Part shown: piece by piece, positions 36,488-49,948 of the stretch
How positions within the stretch are numbered: the stretch's first letter is position 1
Layout: every line of letters begins with the position of its first letter
Assembly: GCA_038502055.1 (NCBI GenBank)
Contig: JAXRKN010000039.1
Location: forward strand, 434,001-498,000
DNA from: Tanytarsus gracilentus
Lineage: Eukaryota; Arthropoda; Insecta; Diptera; Chironomidae
Direction: 5' to 3'
Length of the DNA: 64,000 nucleotides
Notes under the pieces: model-generated
Databases searched by the model: none
The model's input: only the letters and a program-made list of their open reading frames with translations
What the model was told of the DNA's origin: nothing
Position numbers and translations under genes: made by a program

Positions 36488-37560
36488 TTAAACAACTTGC
36501 ACGGTCGCAAACTCGCTAAATGTAACTCTCTTCGGAAGCTCTGGAGATGTGGCGGGTGAGGGTGAGATTTTTGTTGACTTAATGACTGGCTTGAGTGGCT
36601 GGCGAGGCTTCGCAGACAAAAGACCAGCGGATGTTGCAAAATCTCGTATTTTTTGCGAAAAGCCGGTTTGTTGCTTATTTGGTGTAGCTGCTATTACTTG
36701 GGGTAGTTGACTTTGAGTGTACCTAAGGATTTTGATAATTTTACAACTAATTTGCAAAATAAAAAAATCACTCACTTTCTGGCCTTTCTTGGATCCATCG
36801 ACTGTGTCCAACTCGACGCGAGAAAATGCGATTGAGTTTGCTGATGATGATGATTATGATGGCTACTAAAGTGTGATTGATGATAATTTTTCACTCCCTT
36901 AACAGTCGGTGAATATCCGGAAGTGTAAGACTGTTGCATTGGCATCATGCTACTACTTAAATTACTTAAACTTAAAAGTCCACTAATTATCGGTTGCGAC
37001 TGCTCATGCGCGGAATTATTTACACTTTGCTGCTTATATAAATTACTCGTCGATCCCGTTGCGGACGGTAATAATAATCGACTGTTGGTCTGATAATGTT
37101 GATATGATTTGTAGTTCTTGAAATAATTTAAATATTGTTGCTTCGGATCAACGGTAACGCGCACAAAGCGTCCGACGAGAATGTTTTGTGATTTATTAAA
37201 GTCACTACGTACTCGATCAACTGATTGTGAGCGGGATGGAATCACAGTGGGAGGTGCTGGTGCTCGACTTTTTACACGTCTAGATTTTGGCTCATTTTTT
37301 GCGTCATTACTGTCTGACTCAGACAACCCAACACCGGCATCTATGCAAATTACGTTTTCAGTGACTTTATGGCGTGTTATTGCGGTGTGATGAACACCAT
37401 CTCGATCTGTGCGGTGAAGAAGATCAAAGGTTGCGTTTTGAGCGGCAGATGTTAGTTCAGAGTCGGTTGATACTCGATCAGGATCGCTTTCGAAACCTTC
37501 ATCAAGTGAACGCGTGGGACTAAGAATTGGTTTGGAAATTTCCACTTTCGTTTGATCCAT
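36488..37560 (-). CDS. Disordered protein with C-terminal RVxF (PP1-docking) motif, unrecognised
   Basis: Two exons on the minus strand (37560-36776 and 36722-36488, phase 2) code 339 residues. The N-terminus has a Ser/Asp stretch (SLDEGFESDPDRVSTDSE) that looks like a phosphorylated acidic motif, then a basic and proline segment (RRVKSRAPAPPTV), a Tyr/Gln/Asn-rich middle, a His/Gln run near 235-250 and a C-terminal part reading PELPKRVTFSEFATVQVV. RVTF fits the R/K-V-x-F motif that docks protein phosphatase 1. The final residues could also bind a PDZ domain (V-x-V). A leader acceptor (ATTTTAAG) just before the ATG suggests a spliced 5' UTR. No enzyme domain is visible. It may be an adaptor or cytoskeletal regulator. 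Confidence 0.7.
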
Positions 37561-40500
37561 TTTTTATGTCCTTAAAATTTTAAGTTTAGTATTTTTCAAA
37601 ATACTTCATTTTTCAGACTTTAAAGTTTATTTTTCAATGTTTTTTTAGACGATGACAATATTTGAAATTTTTTTTAAGATTTTCTTTTTAAAAATATTTC
37701 ATCATCATCCGGAAACCAAAATCACGCTTAAGAATTTTTTTAGCAATTTTTTCAAAAAATTATTTGAGTCAAAATCAAAATTTCAATTCTTTTTTTTAAA
37801 TTTCACTTTCGTTTTCACATTTTTTCAATATCATCAATTTCTCCAAATTAGTTTTTTTCGGTAGTTTTCAAGATATTTTTTTAATTGTTTTGATCTGCTT
37901 TTACTCAGATTTCCAAAATTTTTATTTTACCGCGCGTAAAAATTTCTCTTCATTTATTAACTTCGGCAACAATGAGGAGCGATTTCTAAATTCAACCGGT
38001 AAGTTTGATGTTTCAATAATGACTGAAATTTTTCTTCTCTGGCTTATGTTGAGGAAGAGAGAAACTCACGAATATTTTCATTCATATGCACCTGTAAAAT
38101 CTCTCTCTTTCGCTCTCTCAATGGCAAAAAATGCAGACGAATGGCCGCACTTGACGATTTTCGTTATTTTCAAAAAAAAAATTGTTAGTGAGAATTTTAT
38201 TATTGAGCCATTTAAAATTTAATAAAATTCGGTAAAATTCATTAACAAATTCCACATTAAAAAATTAATGAAGCAATTTAATTTAAGTTATTATATTGAA
38301 TTCCCAGATGGCGCGCATGCGAGTTAAGAGATTTTTTAAAAATGTGAATTGGATGAAAAAAATTTTTTGCAAATTTTACATCCTTTTGATCAAATTCACC
38401 GAAGAAAAAAATTTCTATGAGTTTATCAAAATTTGAAGTTTTCAGTCTAATTTCCGCATTTTTCAATAAATAAATTTTACTATCTAAAATTTACTAAAAT
38501 ATCACTTAACTCATCAAAATCAATACGTTGCGTTTTCTTCATCTCTTTGTATCAACATTCATGATGTACAAAAACCAAAACCTCCCCTATCTCACTTCGA
38601 CAATAATTTCTGGCTGATTGTTGTTGCAGAAAAAGCGTAAAATTTTCTGGCGCCAAGAAGACGGCGTCGACAACAACAAAATATTCGGGATGTGAAGATT
38701 TTTCACCCCAAGCCGAGAGAAAAAGTTTTTCCGCATTATTTTCACTAAGGAACACGATGGAAAACGAAACTTTTTCATCCAGAATTGACCTCATTTTACT
38801 TCTCTCGAAAAACTTAATTTCGATGCCAACTTAAGTGTTGTAAGGAGACGACAAAAAATTTCTCTGTTTAGCTTTATGACGACACAAATCGAATGTATGA
38901 GTTCATGAGTGAGTCATTGAAAGCGGAAAGAGAATTTTTGTGGGCTTTCGTAGGAAACAATTTTAAGCGACGAACACACATGAAAATTACTATTACTTAA
39001 AAAAGCATGATTGATATTAATTTTTTGGAGGGGAGAATTCAAATAAATAATTAATTAAAAATTTCTTAATTTTTTTTACATAAAAATTTCATATTGAAGC
39101 GCATTAAAATACCTTCAAGACATTAACCCATCGATATCTAATTAAAATTTAATTCAGTTCATGAAACACAAATTGCTTTCGACCCAAATCTCTCTCTTAT
39201 CATCACATCCTGCATCATTTTCCTTAAATCTCCTATTGACACCGATTGACATACAAAATAAGATTTATCACCTTCTCATGCTCTAATGTAACTTTACATC
39301 ATTCCCATTTATCTTCACCATATTAGCTTATCAATTTTCATGCATTGCAACAGATTATCGATTATGTTGATTTAGTAATTCAATATTCATGTGTGTGTCG
39401 TCTTTTAAATGACTTCCTTATTTTGGGAAACATTCGTGACCTAAAATTCCTTTCACTTTACCGAGTTCAATTTTTCAAAATTTTCCAAAAAGGTTGAAAA
39501 TGTTTCATCCAATATAAAAATTTGTTTATTTTTCACAAACTATGTTCAAGTTGAAAACAAAATTAATTTTGTAGTTTTTATGTTTTACTGTGTTTATTTT
39601 TTTTTGTGTGCGTGGTGGGAGTTAAAAGCCATCAAAAATTCAAGGAGGGGTCGTGAAAAATTTAAAATTTCAGTAGTGAAATTTTTTCTATGTCGCAATT
39701 TAGACTTCAATAATTTTCCTTTCAAAGTGCTCTCATTAAAAAAGACAGGAAAAACTTTTGCTTTCACTATAAGTCTCGAAATGTCTATAACATGCAAATA
39801 ATAAAAGACTTTTCAGGAAAAACAAACTAGCTAACAACACTGAGCGCCCTTTCAATTATTTCGAAATTTCCTTTCTCGTGTTGCACACTTTTTGTCACAT
39901 TTCTCCCTTCAAAATTAATGGCCGTGATGTTGGACGATATTCATACCTCGACAATGTACACACAACATAAAAAAAATATCGCTTATTAGCCGAAGTGAGA
40001 AATTTGATATAGATTTAGACATTATCGACTTTTTTAGGTCACACTGGTCACAAAAAAGAGAAAGAAACTGAATTGCAGTGAAGATTTTTCGTTAACACAA
40101 AAATAATGAAGAAAAATGAGCGGAGGAAATTTACTTGAAAATTATCAGCACAAAAATTGAGAAAAACGAATAAATTATTGAGGAAGTCTTAAAGAGATTT
40201 TCAGAAAAAAAGCTTTAAAACATTTTAATAAAATTTAAAATATTTCACCCTTGCCTTGTCACCAAAACATGTAGACTTAAATATTTTATCTTCATCTCCA
40301 CCCTCGCAATAATTCAAAAAAATATTTTTTTTCGACAATTGCACCGATTACCGTTAAATAACTCACGACAGTAACAAAGCGTCAAACGATTATAACCGTG
40401 GTAGTGCTTCAGCCAAAAATAAAAAAATATGAAGCATTAACGTGAGGGTGGCACTCAGAATAGTTTTTTAAGGGTGATAACAGTGAAGAGCTTCACATTT

Positions 40501-41844
40501 ACATTGCCCATGGTTTCAAACAACATAAAAATGTGAAAAAAAGAACTGCGAGTTTGTGTTCAAGTTTATTTATCATCCCAATAAAAAAAATTAAGTTCAA
40601 ATTTGAAATTTTTCAAAATAATTTTTTAATATTTTCAAAATTGTTTTAAAAATTCTTAATCTCAGAAATTTTCACACTGGTCCGAGCCCAAAAAATATTT
40701 TCAACAAAAGAGCGAAAGTTACACGTTTCCTTCTAAATTATAGATCGCTTCACTACCCTGCGATAAAAATGTTTGTATGTTAAATTCAGTTTCGCGGAAA
40801 ACGGAAAGAAAAACTCGAACCTCCCCTCAAAAACATTTCTATTAGAGTCGGAGGTTTTTCTATTGCGTGCCGCTTCAAAAACTTTATTTTGCACGAAGAG
40901 TGGTTAACAAAAAATGTCTTTCATGCTGACCTTGAGGATTTTTCTGTAACAGGTGCTTTCGAGGCTATCATCCAGGAGTGATGTGTTGAATTAATTTTAT
41001 TGTCAATTCATCTTTTCAAGCTGGTGTCAGGGAAAATGACTCATCATAATTATGCATGAGAAATGATTTTTAATTCAATATGACGTCATCTGGAGATGAT
41101 TAAATATTCATGGGTAAAAAGAGTTAGTTTTGTATAATTACATGAATGTTAAAAGACGAGTGAGTTGGGACGAGGGAAGAGACAAAAAATTAGAGAAATT
41201 TTGATCTATCAAATTTAAGAAATAAACTCACATTTTTTCCTCATATAGCTGATGAAGATGTTCGTCTTGAATAATTCATAACCTTCAAGATTTCAGCACA
41301 AAGAAATTCAGCAAATTTATTTTTGATTAAATTTCAATGATAAATGACCCAGAAAGCGAAAATCTCTTCAGCATTTTCTTGACACAGATTTTCGCACAAA
41401 AATATTTTATCAATAAATTCTCAATTAATTTCCGAACACACCGCCATATCGCTTCCAAAAAAAAGTTATTAAGAGTATGGAGAATGTTTTATTATTCAAA
41501 TGTATGCTAAACGCGGCGTTGATTGTCATCCAGAGAAAAGAAAGAAATGTTATGTATAATCGATGCACGCACTGCAGAAATTCCAGTCTGTTTCATGTTT
41601 CATTTTCCATCACTCTATGCACACATAGAAGACGTATAACCGATGAATGAAATTTTGTTGTTTGCAAGTTTTTGTTGTCTTTTCGTTCTTTAGTCGCGCG
41701 CTGTCTGTTGAAACGTTAACACTCGGAGAATTAAAATCGCTAACTTTTAGTTCTGCATGTTGTGAGAAAATATAAAAAAAGACAAAAAGAGAATTTTTTT
41801 GTTGTCTGTTTTTTTGTGTAAACTTGTGGGCAGAGGTGAAAAAA
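37561..41844. other. Non-coding region upstream of the lipocalin cluster
   Basis: About 4.3 kb between two divergent genes. Open stretches are hydrophobic, T-rich and without partners. It ends in the 5' leader of lipocalin 1; a possible leader intron is 41762-41833 (GTGAGA to GGGCAG). Confidence 0.4.
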
Positions 41845-44800
41845 ATGCGATCTTTATTGATACTCGTGGCATTGCCTCAGTTGATTTTGTGCGATAATAC
41901 AAATGCCAATAATGACAACGAAAAATATACTCAAACCAACATGCCGACATCAAGTCTTTATTGCAATGACTTAAATCCGCAAATGGAGTTGGATTTTAAT
42001 ATGGTAAATTTTATTCGTGCGATCATTTAATTGACATTTGACTCATTCACTTTGTTTTTGTCACACACCGGATATTTTTAATAAAATTTCGCTGCCCTCT
42101 GCTGGTGCTGACTTTAGAGTTGATTCATAATTAAAATGATTTTAATTTAATGCAAAAATCTAAAACTTGATTTAAATTTTGCGCGTGAGTTGAGAAAAAT
42201 ATTACTTTTGCAAAAGGGGTGGACACTTTTTTGTTTTTTAAATTTAAATTAAAGTTAATTTAAATATGAACAAACTCTATTAAATAAATTGAATAATATT
42301 TCAATATTTTTCACGCATTTTTACTCCACCATCTTATTTACTATTCTGATGATGTAATTCAGTGAATACAATAAGGTCAAACATCAGCATCTTGGCGACA
42401 TTTCTTCGATTTTCTCCTCCCCCCTCTCTAGAGTTTTTGTGAGAGTAAAATATGTAATGCGATTGGAAATGAAACAGCGACAGAAATTGAAAGATTTTTT
42501 TTTGTTTAATGCTTAAAAAATAAATTTAAAGCTTAAGAAATTTTAGAATAATAAAAATTATTTTATGACCGCTATGTTTTTGTAAATACCAAGAAATTTT
42601 TAATCTCCTCTTATCTGTAAGAAAATCAAAATTATTTTTAAATGTTTCACTCCTTGACAAAATGTTCAAATTTTTTTCTAATAAATAATTTCCCAAACCA
42701 CAGACAGCTTCGAAGTTTTCGGTGGTTGAATTTATTTTCTGTGTTCATATCCTAATTTTTTTATATTTTTGTCACCTGTGCAGCAATGTGCCACATGTTT
42801 TATTTCTGGGTTGATTCTGACATAAATTTTGCACAATATAAAATTTTGATAAATCAATAAACAGAGACTGTGTTCTGAGTTTATTAAAACCAGATGACAA
42901 GCAACAAAACTTTCTGAGTTTACTCACAAAAAATATTTTTTCTTGAAGCTAAGGATTTAATTCTGGTTGTTATTTTAAAATTCAGTGCAATAATTTCTTA
43001 TTCAAGAGGTTTGCAATGAATTAAATAATTAATGACTATTTTATTCGTGAATTATAAACAAAGAGAAAAAGTCCGTCCATATAGCTCTACTGACACAATT
43101 TTCCTAGCGAACTTTTTGGCAAACTGTCATGAAAGAATTTTTAAAATAAAAAGTAGAAAAATTTCATCGAGTCAAAGTTTGATTTCAAGGTGAATTAGAA
43201 AAACTCCACATAAGTTGTTATTAACAAGAAATAATTTTAAGTGGCCACTAATTAATTAATTTTATTTATTTTTATTTATTAAAACAATTTCCGTCAAATC
43301 GGCGATAACAAATAAAATGAAAAAACAAAAATAATTAACGACCACTTTAATTCTCTTTCAACACCTTTCGCCACTCGACGTAAAGAATTTTCACGATAAT
43401 CGAGACCAATTAATTTTCACCTTTTTAATGAGCAGCGAAAATATTCGACCCAACCCTTGAAAAAATCCTCGAGTTCATTAATTTTCATGAAAAATATGCC
43501 AACATTTTTGTTAAGCGCTGCAAAAATTTCTTACAGCTAATGGGACTTTGGTATGGTTTGGAAATTATAACTCATCATGAAACTGAGACCTATGAGAGCA
43601 TCTACGATTCCTGCGTAGTCGTGCATCTAGCGGATGTAAATGATGTGAGTATAAATCAATCAATCAAATGTCTTTTTTTAAGGTTCTGTCTAACACTCAA
43701 GTGCGATTGAAATAAAATCACGAAAATTACTCAATTCTGACATTCAAATAAAAAAGTCTTTTGAATATATTTTTTTTGCAAACGAACTTGATCGATTAAC
43801 CTCTGAGCGACTCTTTAAGTGTGTTTTTATTTCGATGGCAAAAATGTGGGTGAGGACGAGAAAATTGGGAACTTATTAAAAAAAATTTAAAATATTTATT
43901 TGATCTAAAATCTTTGATGTTCTTTCCGACTGCCATTTATTCAACCCCTTTATTAAATTTTCTCGGCAACAAGAATTTTATTTCGCGCCTCATTGTCTGC
44001 TTGTAGGTCAGTGCACTCGAATCATTTAAATTGCATTCATATCATGTCAACATGAAAGGAATTTTAAACGCACTGCGTGTAGTTGGGCGAATGACAATAA
44101 AATAAATTTTCACTTACTGCTTCCCAACATCTCTCACTCACATGTCATGCCTTAATTTTTCTTTTAATTTAATTTCGTAAACACACAACTGAGCGTACAT
44201 GCGATGATTCAATTGATGCACATATTACATTTTATTGGCGATCAAATAACAGCCAAAAAGGTCATTCGGTGGAGAGAGCCACTAATTGGATTACGATGTT
44301 ACAAGAATTTCTCTCAAGCAGTGGACACTGAAACATTTTTACTTGGCATTTTTTCAATAAAAAAGTTTTCACCCATTGATAATTTTCTTAGTCGTTGCCA
44401 GTCTTGAGTGTGAAAGTAATTCTCGTAAATTAAAAATATTTCCATGTTCTCTTTAGCAATATGGAGGCGAAGATTACGATTACACTAATTATGATGAGAG
44501 ATCAGTAACAAAAGATCGAAGACCAATGAACAATAATTATGATCAGCGCCGTAATCATTACAATTTCCAAGGATCTCATCGACGTTTTAGGTTGATATGG
44601 GATGAAAAGGGAAGGTCATTGGAGTACACACTGAGAGTCGATAAGTCAAGACGTGGATTTTGGATGACATCAGGACCTCAAACAGGTTTGACCTGGGAAA
44701 ACCGGGATTTAGATACTGTGAAACCTCGTAAGTTGAAAATTTAAGATAAAATTTTTTAGAATTGGATTTTTTGCATTTTTATTTTTTATTTTGGAGATTT

Positions 44801-45266
44801 TTCTTAGTATTCAGTTTACGTAGGTTTTTATGTATTTTTAGCAAGAAAGTTTGGGAAATATATAAATATATTTTTATCTCTTAGGAACAATGTTGGACCT
44901 GCCCTACTCACAGTTTACTGGAACCGTTCAAGTGTTGAAAGCAGTCGGAAATCATCTCGTTCTGACATTCTGTGAGACATTGCCAAAGAGTCAAATGTTT
45001 ACGATAATTTTAACTCGCAAGCCTCACATGCTGTCGCGTGAAGTAATATAAATCAATCAATAAACGATGTTGGTCTCTTAATTAATTAATTAATTTTTAT
45101 CTCTTCCAATTAGGATGTGCAATCAGTTCGAAATCTCCTAAGTCGTCGCGGTTTGAGCGTGAAATCTGTGCGTAAAGTTTGTCGCAATTCATCATTTATG
45201 TTGCGTGCTAGCATCACAACTGTCATCATCTTTGTCATCGCATCCGTGCTGAGTCGGAAATTTTAA
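41845..45266 (+). CDS. Lipocalin-like secreted protein 1, probably GPI-anchored
   Basis: Exons 41845-42003, 43537-43644, 44457-44727, 44885-45042 and 45114-45266 give 282 residues. A signal peptide (MRSLLILVALPQLILC) leads into the lipocalin signature GxW (LMGLWYGLEIITHHE). Four cysteines (YCNDL, DSCVV, TFCET, VCRNS) would make the two usual disulfides. The middle carries an acidic/Tyr loop (EDYDYTNYDER) and the barrel strands RFRLIWDEK and GTVQVLKAVGNHLVL. The C-terminus (VIIFVIASVL) is hydrophobic and preceded by small residues, as in GPI-anchored proteins. Lipocalins carry small hydrophobic ligands; the ligand here is unknown. It shares intron positions and motifs with the next two genes, so the cluster arose by tandem duplication. 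Intron 1 is 1.5 kb. Confidence 0.75.
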
Positions 45267-47498
45267 TTTTTCGCGCTTATTTAAATATTTTTGACCTGAA
45301 TTTTTCAGTTAGTTTGGAGGATGTATGGACATTTTGATAATTTTATGTTGCGTCCAATTAATTTTCAACACATTTGCTTTAATTCAATTAAATTTTCTTA
45401 ATTCCTCAGTGTGCTAAGGATTTATCTGAGTTGCTCGGTATTCAAAATATTTTTAAGTAAATTCTTTTTGTAGCTTTCATTCTCCGAGATGTAAATTAAT
45501 TAATGAATTAATAGAGAGTCACTTTTAAAAAACTATGAAGAATTATTTGAGGGAACAGAATTAAGAAAAGTGATCTGTTAACGATCGAAAACCTCGAAAT
45601 ATTTCCATGAAAAGCCATTTTTAATTTTTTTTGAGTATCTTTTCATGGAAAATTTATTTAAAAATTTATAAAATATTTTTAGACATTTCCGCTGACTACC
45701 AAATTTTTCAAAAAAAAATTAAATTTAAAAATTTACATGTTTATAATAATATTAATTGATATTATTCGATGATGTGTTGGATGTAAAAGTAACAAATACA
45801 AAAATCTTTGTAGCTTCTAAGTCACTTGAATTAATTAATTGTAATCCATCAAATCATATAAAAAATTATTTCCTTTTTTCTCACTTAACTGATACTAATT
45901 TACTTAATGTTTTCTCATATGAAACAGTTCAATTTGACATTTTTAGAAGTGTTTGAAAATTTTTCAAAATTTTCTTCATTTTTGTGCCATAAGAGATTTT
46001 AAATTTTAAACCCTAAAACTTTAACTTACTAATTTTGTGACATTCGAATGTCATTTTTTCCTAATCTGCCTAAATAAAATTTTCCGAACGATAATAAAAA
46101 ATTTACTAATCAATGTGCCTCCGGAGTGGCCACGAATTTCAAATAAAAATTGTTGCTTGTGACTTGAAAAGAAAAATAGCCAAAAATAAATTAAGAAACT
46201 TCCGAACCGAAGAAACTTTTTCTCTTTAAAAATTATACCAAATATGGTCAGATAATGATTGTGAGACAAATTTTATATTAAGCTGAGAAATAAAAAAGAT
46301 TAAGTTAAGGAAAATATAAAAAATTTTATGTGGGAGGAAAATTGTTTTACAGAATTCTGCGAACTGAAAATTTTCATCGAGTGAATAAAATTGTGAATAT
46401 CGAAAGAGTTCAAAAGTCAGCTTGTCCCCTTCTTTAAAAAATACTCTCGTCTTTAATCAACAAGTTCATTAATTAAATAAACGATGCGACTATAAAATTA
46501 AAGCATTGCCACTACAAAGAAAATAACTGAAGCACACATTTAAGCTGATGATGAAGATTAAAACTGAACTGTGTAAGTACAAATTTTTTAGATTTATGAA
46601 TTGAAATATTTTTACTTGAAGTCAAGACCGAGAACTTGAATTATGATGTAATGCAGTAAAAAATTGTTTATAGATTTTTTAAAATAAATTAATTTAATTT
46701 TTCATTAAAAATTAACTTTTTTAATTTAATTTTTAATAATAAATTTCTAAACACCACGGAAAACTTAATTAATAAACACTACAATAATTGATTAATTGAT
46801 TCTTCCTAACTTACAAACTAGGCAAGTTATTTTTCTATTAAACAAAAATATTAATTCATGTGAATGACATATAAATGTGATTAGATTTATTGACACAATT
46901 GGACATGAGAAAAAAGATAAATGTTTTATTTTTGTTTCTTTAGTAAATATGAAAAGGAAAAATTAATTGAATTTTTGGATAAGCAAAAATCTTTTTCAAA
47001 CATATTTTTTTCATAAAATGTCAATTCGTCCAAACTTCCTCTATTTTTATTACCTTTAACGCTCAAATTCCTCTCATTGTAAAATAATACCACTGGTGTC
47101 AAAGCAAAACGAAAAAAAATTTGTTCAGCAAACTTCAAGTAACACAAAAAAGCTTTAAATATAAATCAGAATTAATTTTTGAAAGGCTTCCCTTTTTTGT
47201 ACAAATGTGCGTGCGGACAAATCGATAAATTAATAATTATTATTCGCACTTAATGCTATACAGCCACCAAAGAGAAAACATATTTTTTGTTGTTGCTCTT
47301 AATGTTTATGCAAAAATTAGCAGAAGGAAAAAAGTCGAAAAGTTTCAGATTCCAGCTCGTTCGCACACATCTTTGTAAAAGTCAGATTTCACTTTCCTGG
47401 ATGTTCTCGATCCGAATTCCCGCAATCAACCAACATTTTCTTTTTCTACACACGCTCGATCCTTTCAGTTGCGTTTTGTACGTCCTAGCGTTAATATC
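45267..47498. other. Intergenic between lipocalins 1 and 2
   Basis: Non-coding. A possible tiny exon (ATGATGAAGATTAAAACTG near 46547, followed by GTAAGT) was noted and not accepted. Confidence 0.4.
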
Positions 47499-47539
47499 TA
47501 AATAAATCTACGGTCGGCCAGTCATACAATTGTTCATTC
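47499..47539 (+). promoter_or_regulatory. Candidate core promoter of lipocalin 2
   Basis: A TATA-like TAAATAAA at 47499-47506 is followed about 30 bp later by an initiator, TCATTC at 47534-47539. The initiator A at 47536 gives a 42-nt leader before the ATG at 47578. This leader is unspliced. Confidence 0.42.
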
Positions 47540-47577
47540 GAGTGCTGTGTTAAAGTTTAACAAAATAATTTTAAAAA

Positions 47578-49948
47578 ATGAAACTCAGCACAGTGTTTTC
47601 TTTCGTGATTTTACATCATTTTGTTATCGCACACGACTATAATCATTTAAATAAATGCCCGGAATATAATCCTCAGAACGAGCTGGATATTGACTTGGTA
47701 AGGACTAAGGAGGCAAAAGGGATTCGCCCAAAAAATCTTCAAATGTGATAAAAAATTATTTATTGATAATTTTCATCATCACAGCTGTGAACAATAAATT
47801 TTTCAACTTTACTGCATTTACAGTGAAGAGAGTGGGCAAAAAAGTTTTTTCACGTTCGAAAAAATCATCGGATGGTCATTTGGTGTCAAAAAGTTTAAAA
47901 AAATAACAAAGTTTATTTGCAATCATTTTTGTTATAAAATTTTAAAAAAGTTGAGTAATTTTTGGGTTAAACAAAATTAAATCATTAAAATAATTTTTAT
48001 GCTAAAAATAAACTTTATTTGAATTTTTCCACATCTTGCAAAAATAACAATTTGCTTCCCCTTTTTTAATAACCGAAAGCATATCATAACATAAAAAAAA
48101 TACTTTGTATAGACTTCTGGCGCCAAATATTCCTTCCCTCATTAAAGGAGAAAAGGAAAGGAACTGCAAGTATTGTTGAGAGTGTGAAAATTTTCATCTC
48201 CAATATTTAATTAAATATCTCAAACTGATGCATTGCTATCAATTGTGGGGTTCAATCCAATTTTTATTTTTTAAGTGGAAAATCGTTGTGCACAATTGTG
48301 GTGAAATTGCAACAGTTTTTTTTGTTAGAAATAAATTTTCCGTGATTTGTTGAGCAAATTGAGCGGCGAGCTTGGGGAATTCGTAATTTTCGTGTTGATA
48401 AAAAATTGAAGATTTTTAAATTGATGGTGCTTTCATGAATTTTACATCAGATTGTTGTAACATAAAAAATGAATTCCCTTGAATTTTTTTAGTATCATGC
48501 GGTTATTTTTTTATTCGTTACGACCTGCTAAAAAGTTTTAGTAATAAATCATTTTAGGATCAAAATAAATTTGGATTCCTTGAATGTGCTAATTTGTCTA
48601 TCTTTTGGGTTCAAACTACTCGTCTCATACCGCTTACAAAAAGTTTCAAATAACTATAGCAACAAATGTTTTTAATTATCAATTGTTATGTGAAGTGCTA
48701 GTTTTTCCTTTTTCAAAAAAAATCCTAAGGGAGCGTGTACAATTTGTTGAGAATTAATTTGTGGAATTGTAGTCAATGTTTCAAATTAAAGTTTCAGTAT
48801 GAACTCAAGTGGTAAATTGCAATTCTGCTCTGTTAACTTTGTAAATGGACATAAAAAATTAATTTCTTTAAGAAAGTTTTTAAAGCAAAATAAAAAATTT
48901 AAAAGTTAAATAAAAATTCATTTTAGATTTCCTCGTCAATCTGGTCAGGTTCGGAGCTTATCACTCACTATGAATCAAAGAAAAATTTCCAGTCCTTTGA
49001 CACATGCATACACCTGATGGTTGAGGAAATCTACGAGGTACATTTAAGTTTTGCATGTCGATTTCAATCAAAATGTTCAATTTAAATTTCTCTTTTTTAT
49101 AAAGTGGCAAGATTACAATTATGATTATGATGAACGATACGGACCTAGAAGGACAGATTTCAACGCAAATCGATATCGTTTCTTGAAGGTTCAAATGAAT
49201 GAGGGCGATAAGTCGGCCGTTTACACATTGAAGTTCAATAGCACGAAGAGAGGCTTATGGATGGGATCGGAGCCTCCGAAGGTATTGCCCACTTTCGGAC
49301 TATTATTTGCATGCTCGCGCTTGAATAGCGATAACGCTTGCCAAAAAGTTTTATCATGAAAATCCCATAAATATTCTCTCTCTCTCCTATTTTATTTTGC
49401 AGGGAAGTATTTTGAAGAGGCATCCCAACCATAGCCATTTCAAAGGCACAATCCAGGTCATGAAAGCCGTAGCGAATCACTTGGTGTTGAGTTTCTGTGA
49501 ACAAAGTGAAATTTTCACCATAATATTCAGTCGTACTAAAAATATTGCCATCGATGTAAGCATAATTGAGTGACCCACAAGAAAGGGGGTGGACACTTAT
49601 GATTAATTTTTTTAAAGCTACTCGAAATAATTTGATTAAAAATTAATAATTGAAAAAAATACCACCCCTTTTCGATTCGCCTCCCACTTTCATTTTACAT
49701 GAGATTACATTATCAATTTATGTATGCCGATGATAAAAAGATATCCATTATTGATTTTCTCACTCCTTCTCATTTGACAGGACATTGAATCGATTCACAA
49801 TCTACTTCAACGACGAGGACTCGCCGTACAATCTGTTCGAGAATTGTGTCGCTATAACTCAGCCATACATCTGACGACATCGCATTCCCTCCTCCTCACC
49901 ATAATGCTCATTGCAACGCTCTTAAGCTTTCACAGAAATTATTTTTAA
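47578..49948 (+). CDS. Lipocalin-like secreted protein 2, probably GPI-anchored
   Basis: Exons 47578-47697, 48927-49037, 49105-49281, 49403-49555 and 49781-49948 give 242 residues. The signal peptide is MKLSTVFSFVILHHFVIA. The lipocalin GxW position is weakened to SSIWSGSELITHYE (the first glycine is replaced). The conserved cysteines are in KCPEY, DTCIH, SFCEQ and LCRYN. The acidic Tyr loop QDYNYDYDER and the strand GTIQVMKAVANHLVL match lipocalin 1 closely. The C-terminal LLLTIMLIATLLSF is a GPI-type or membrane tail. Exon order and phases match lipocalin 1, except that exon 3 is shorter and ends in phase 0. It is a paralog, probably a surface-attached carrier of unknown ligand. Confidence 0.75.

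Noticed and set aside
46540..46580. Tiny coding exon (MMKIKTEL) followed by GTAAGT between lipocalins 1 and 2
   Set aside because: Too short to judge and no matching second exon.
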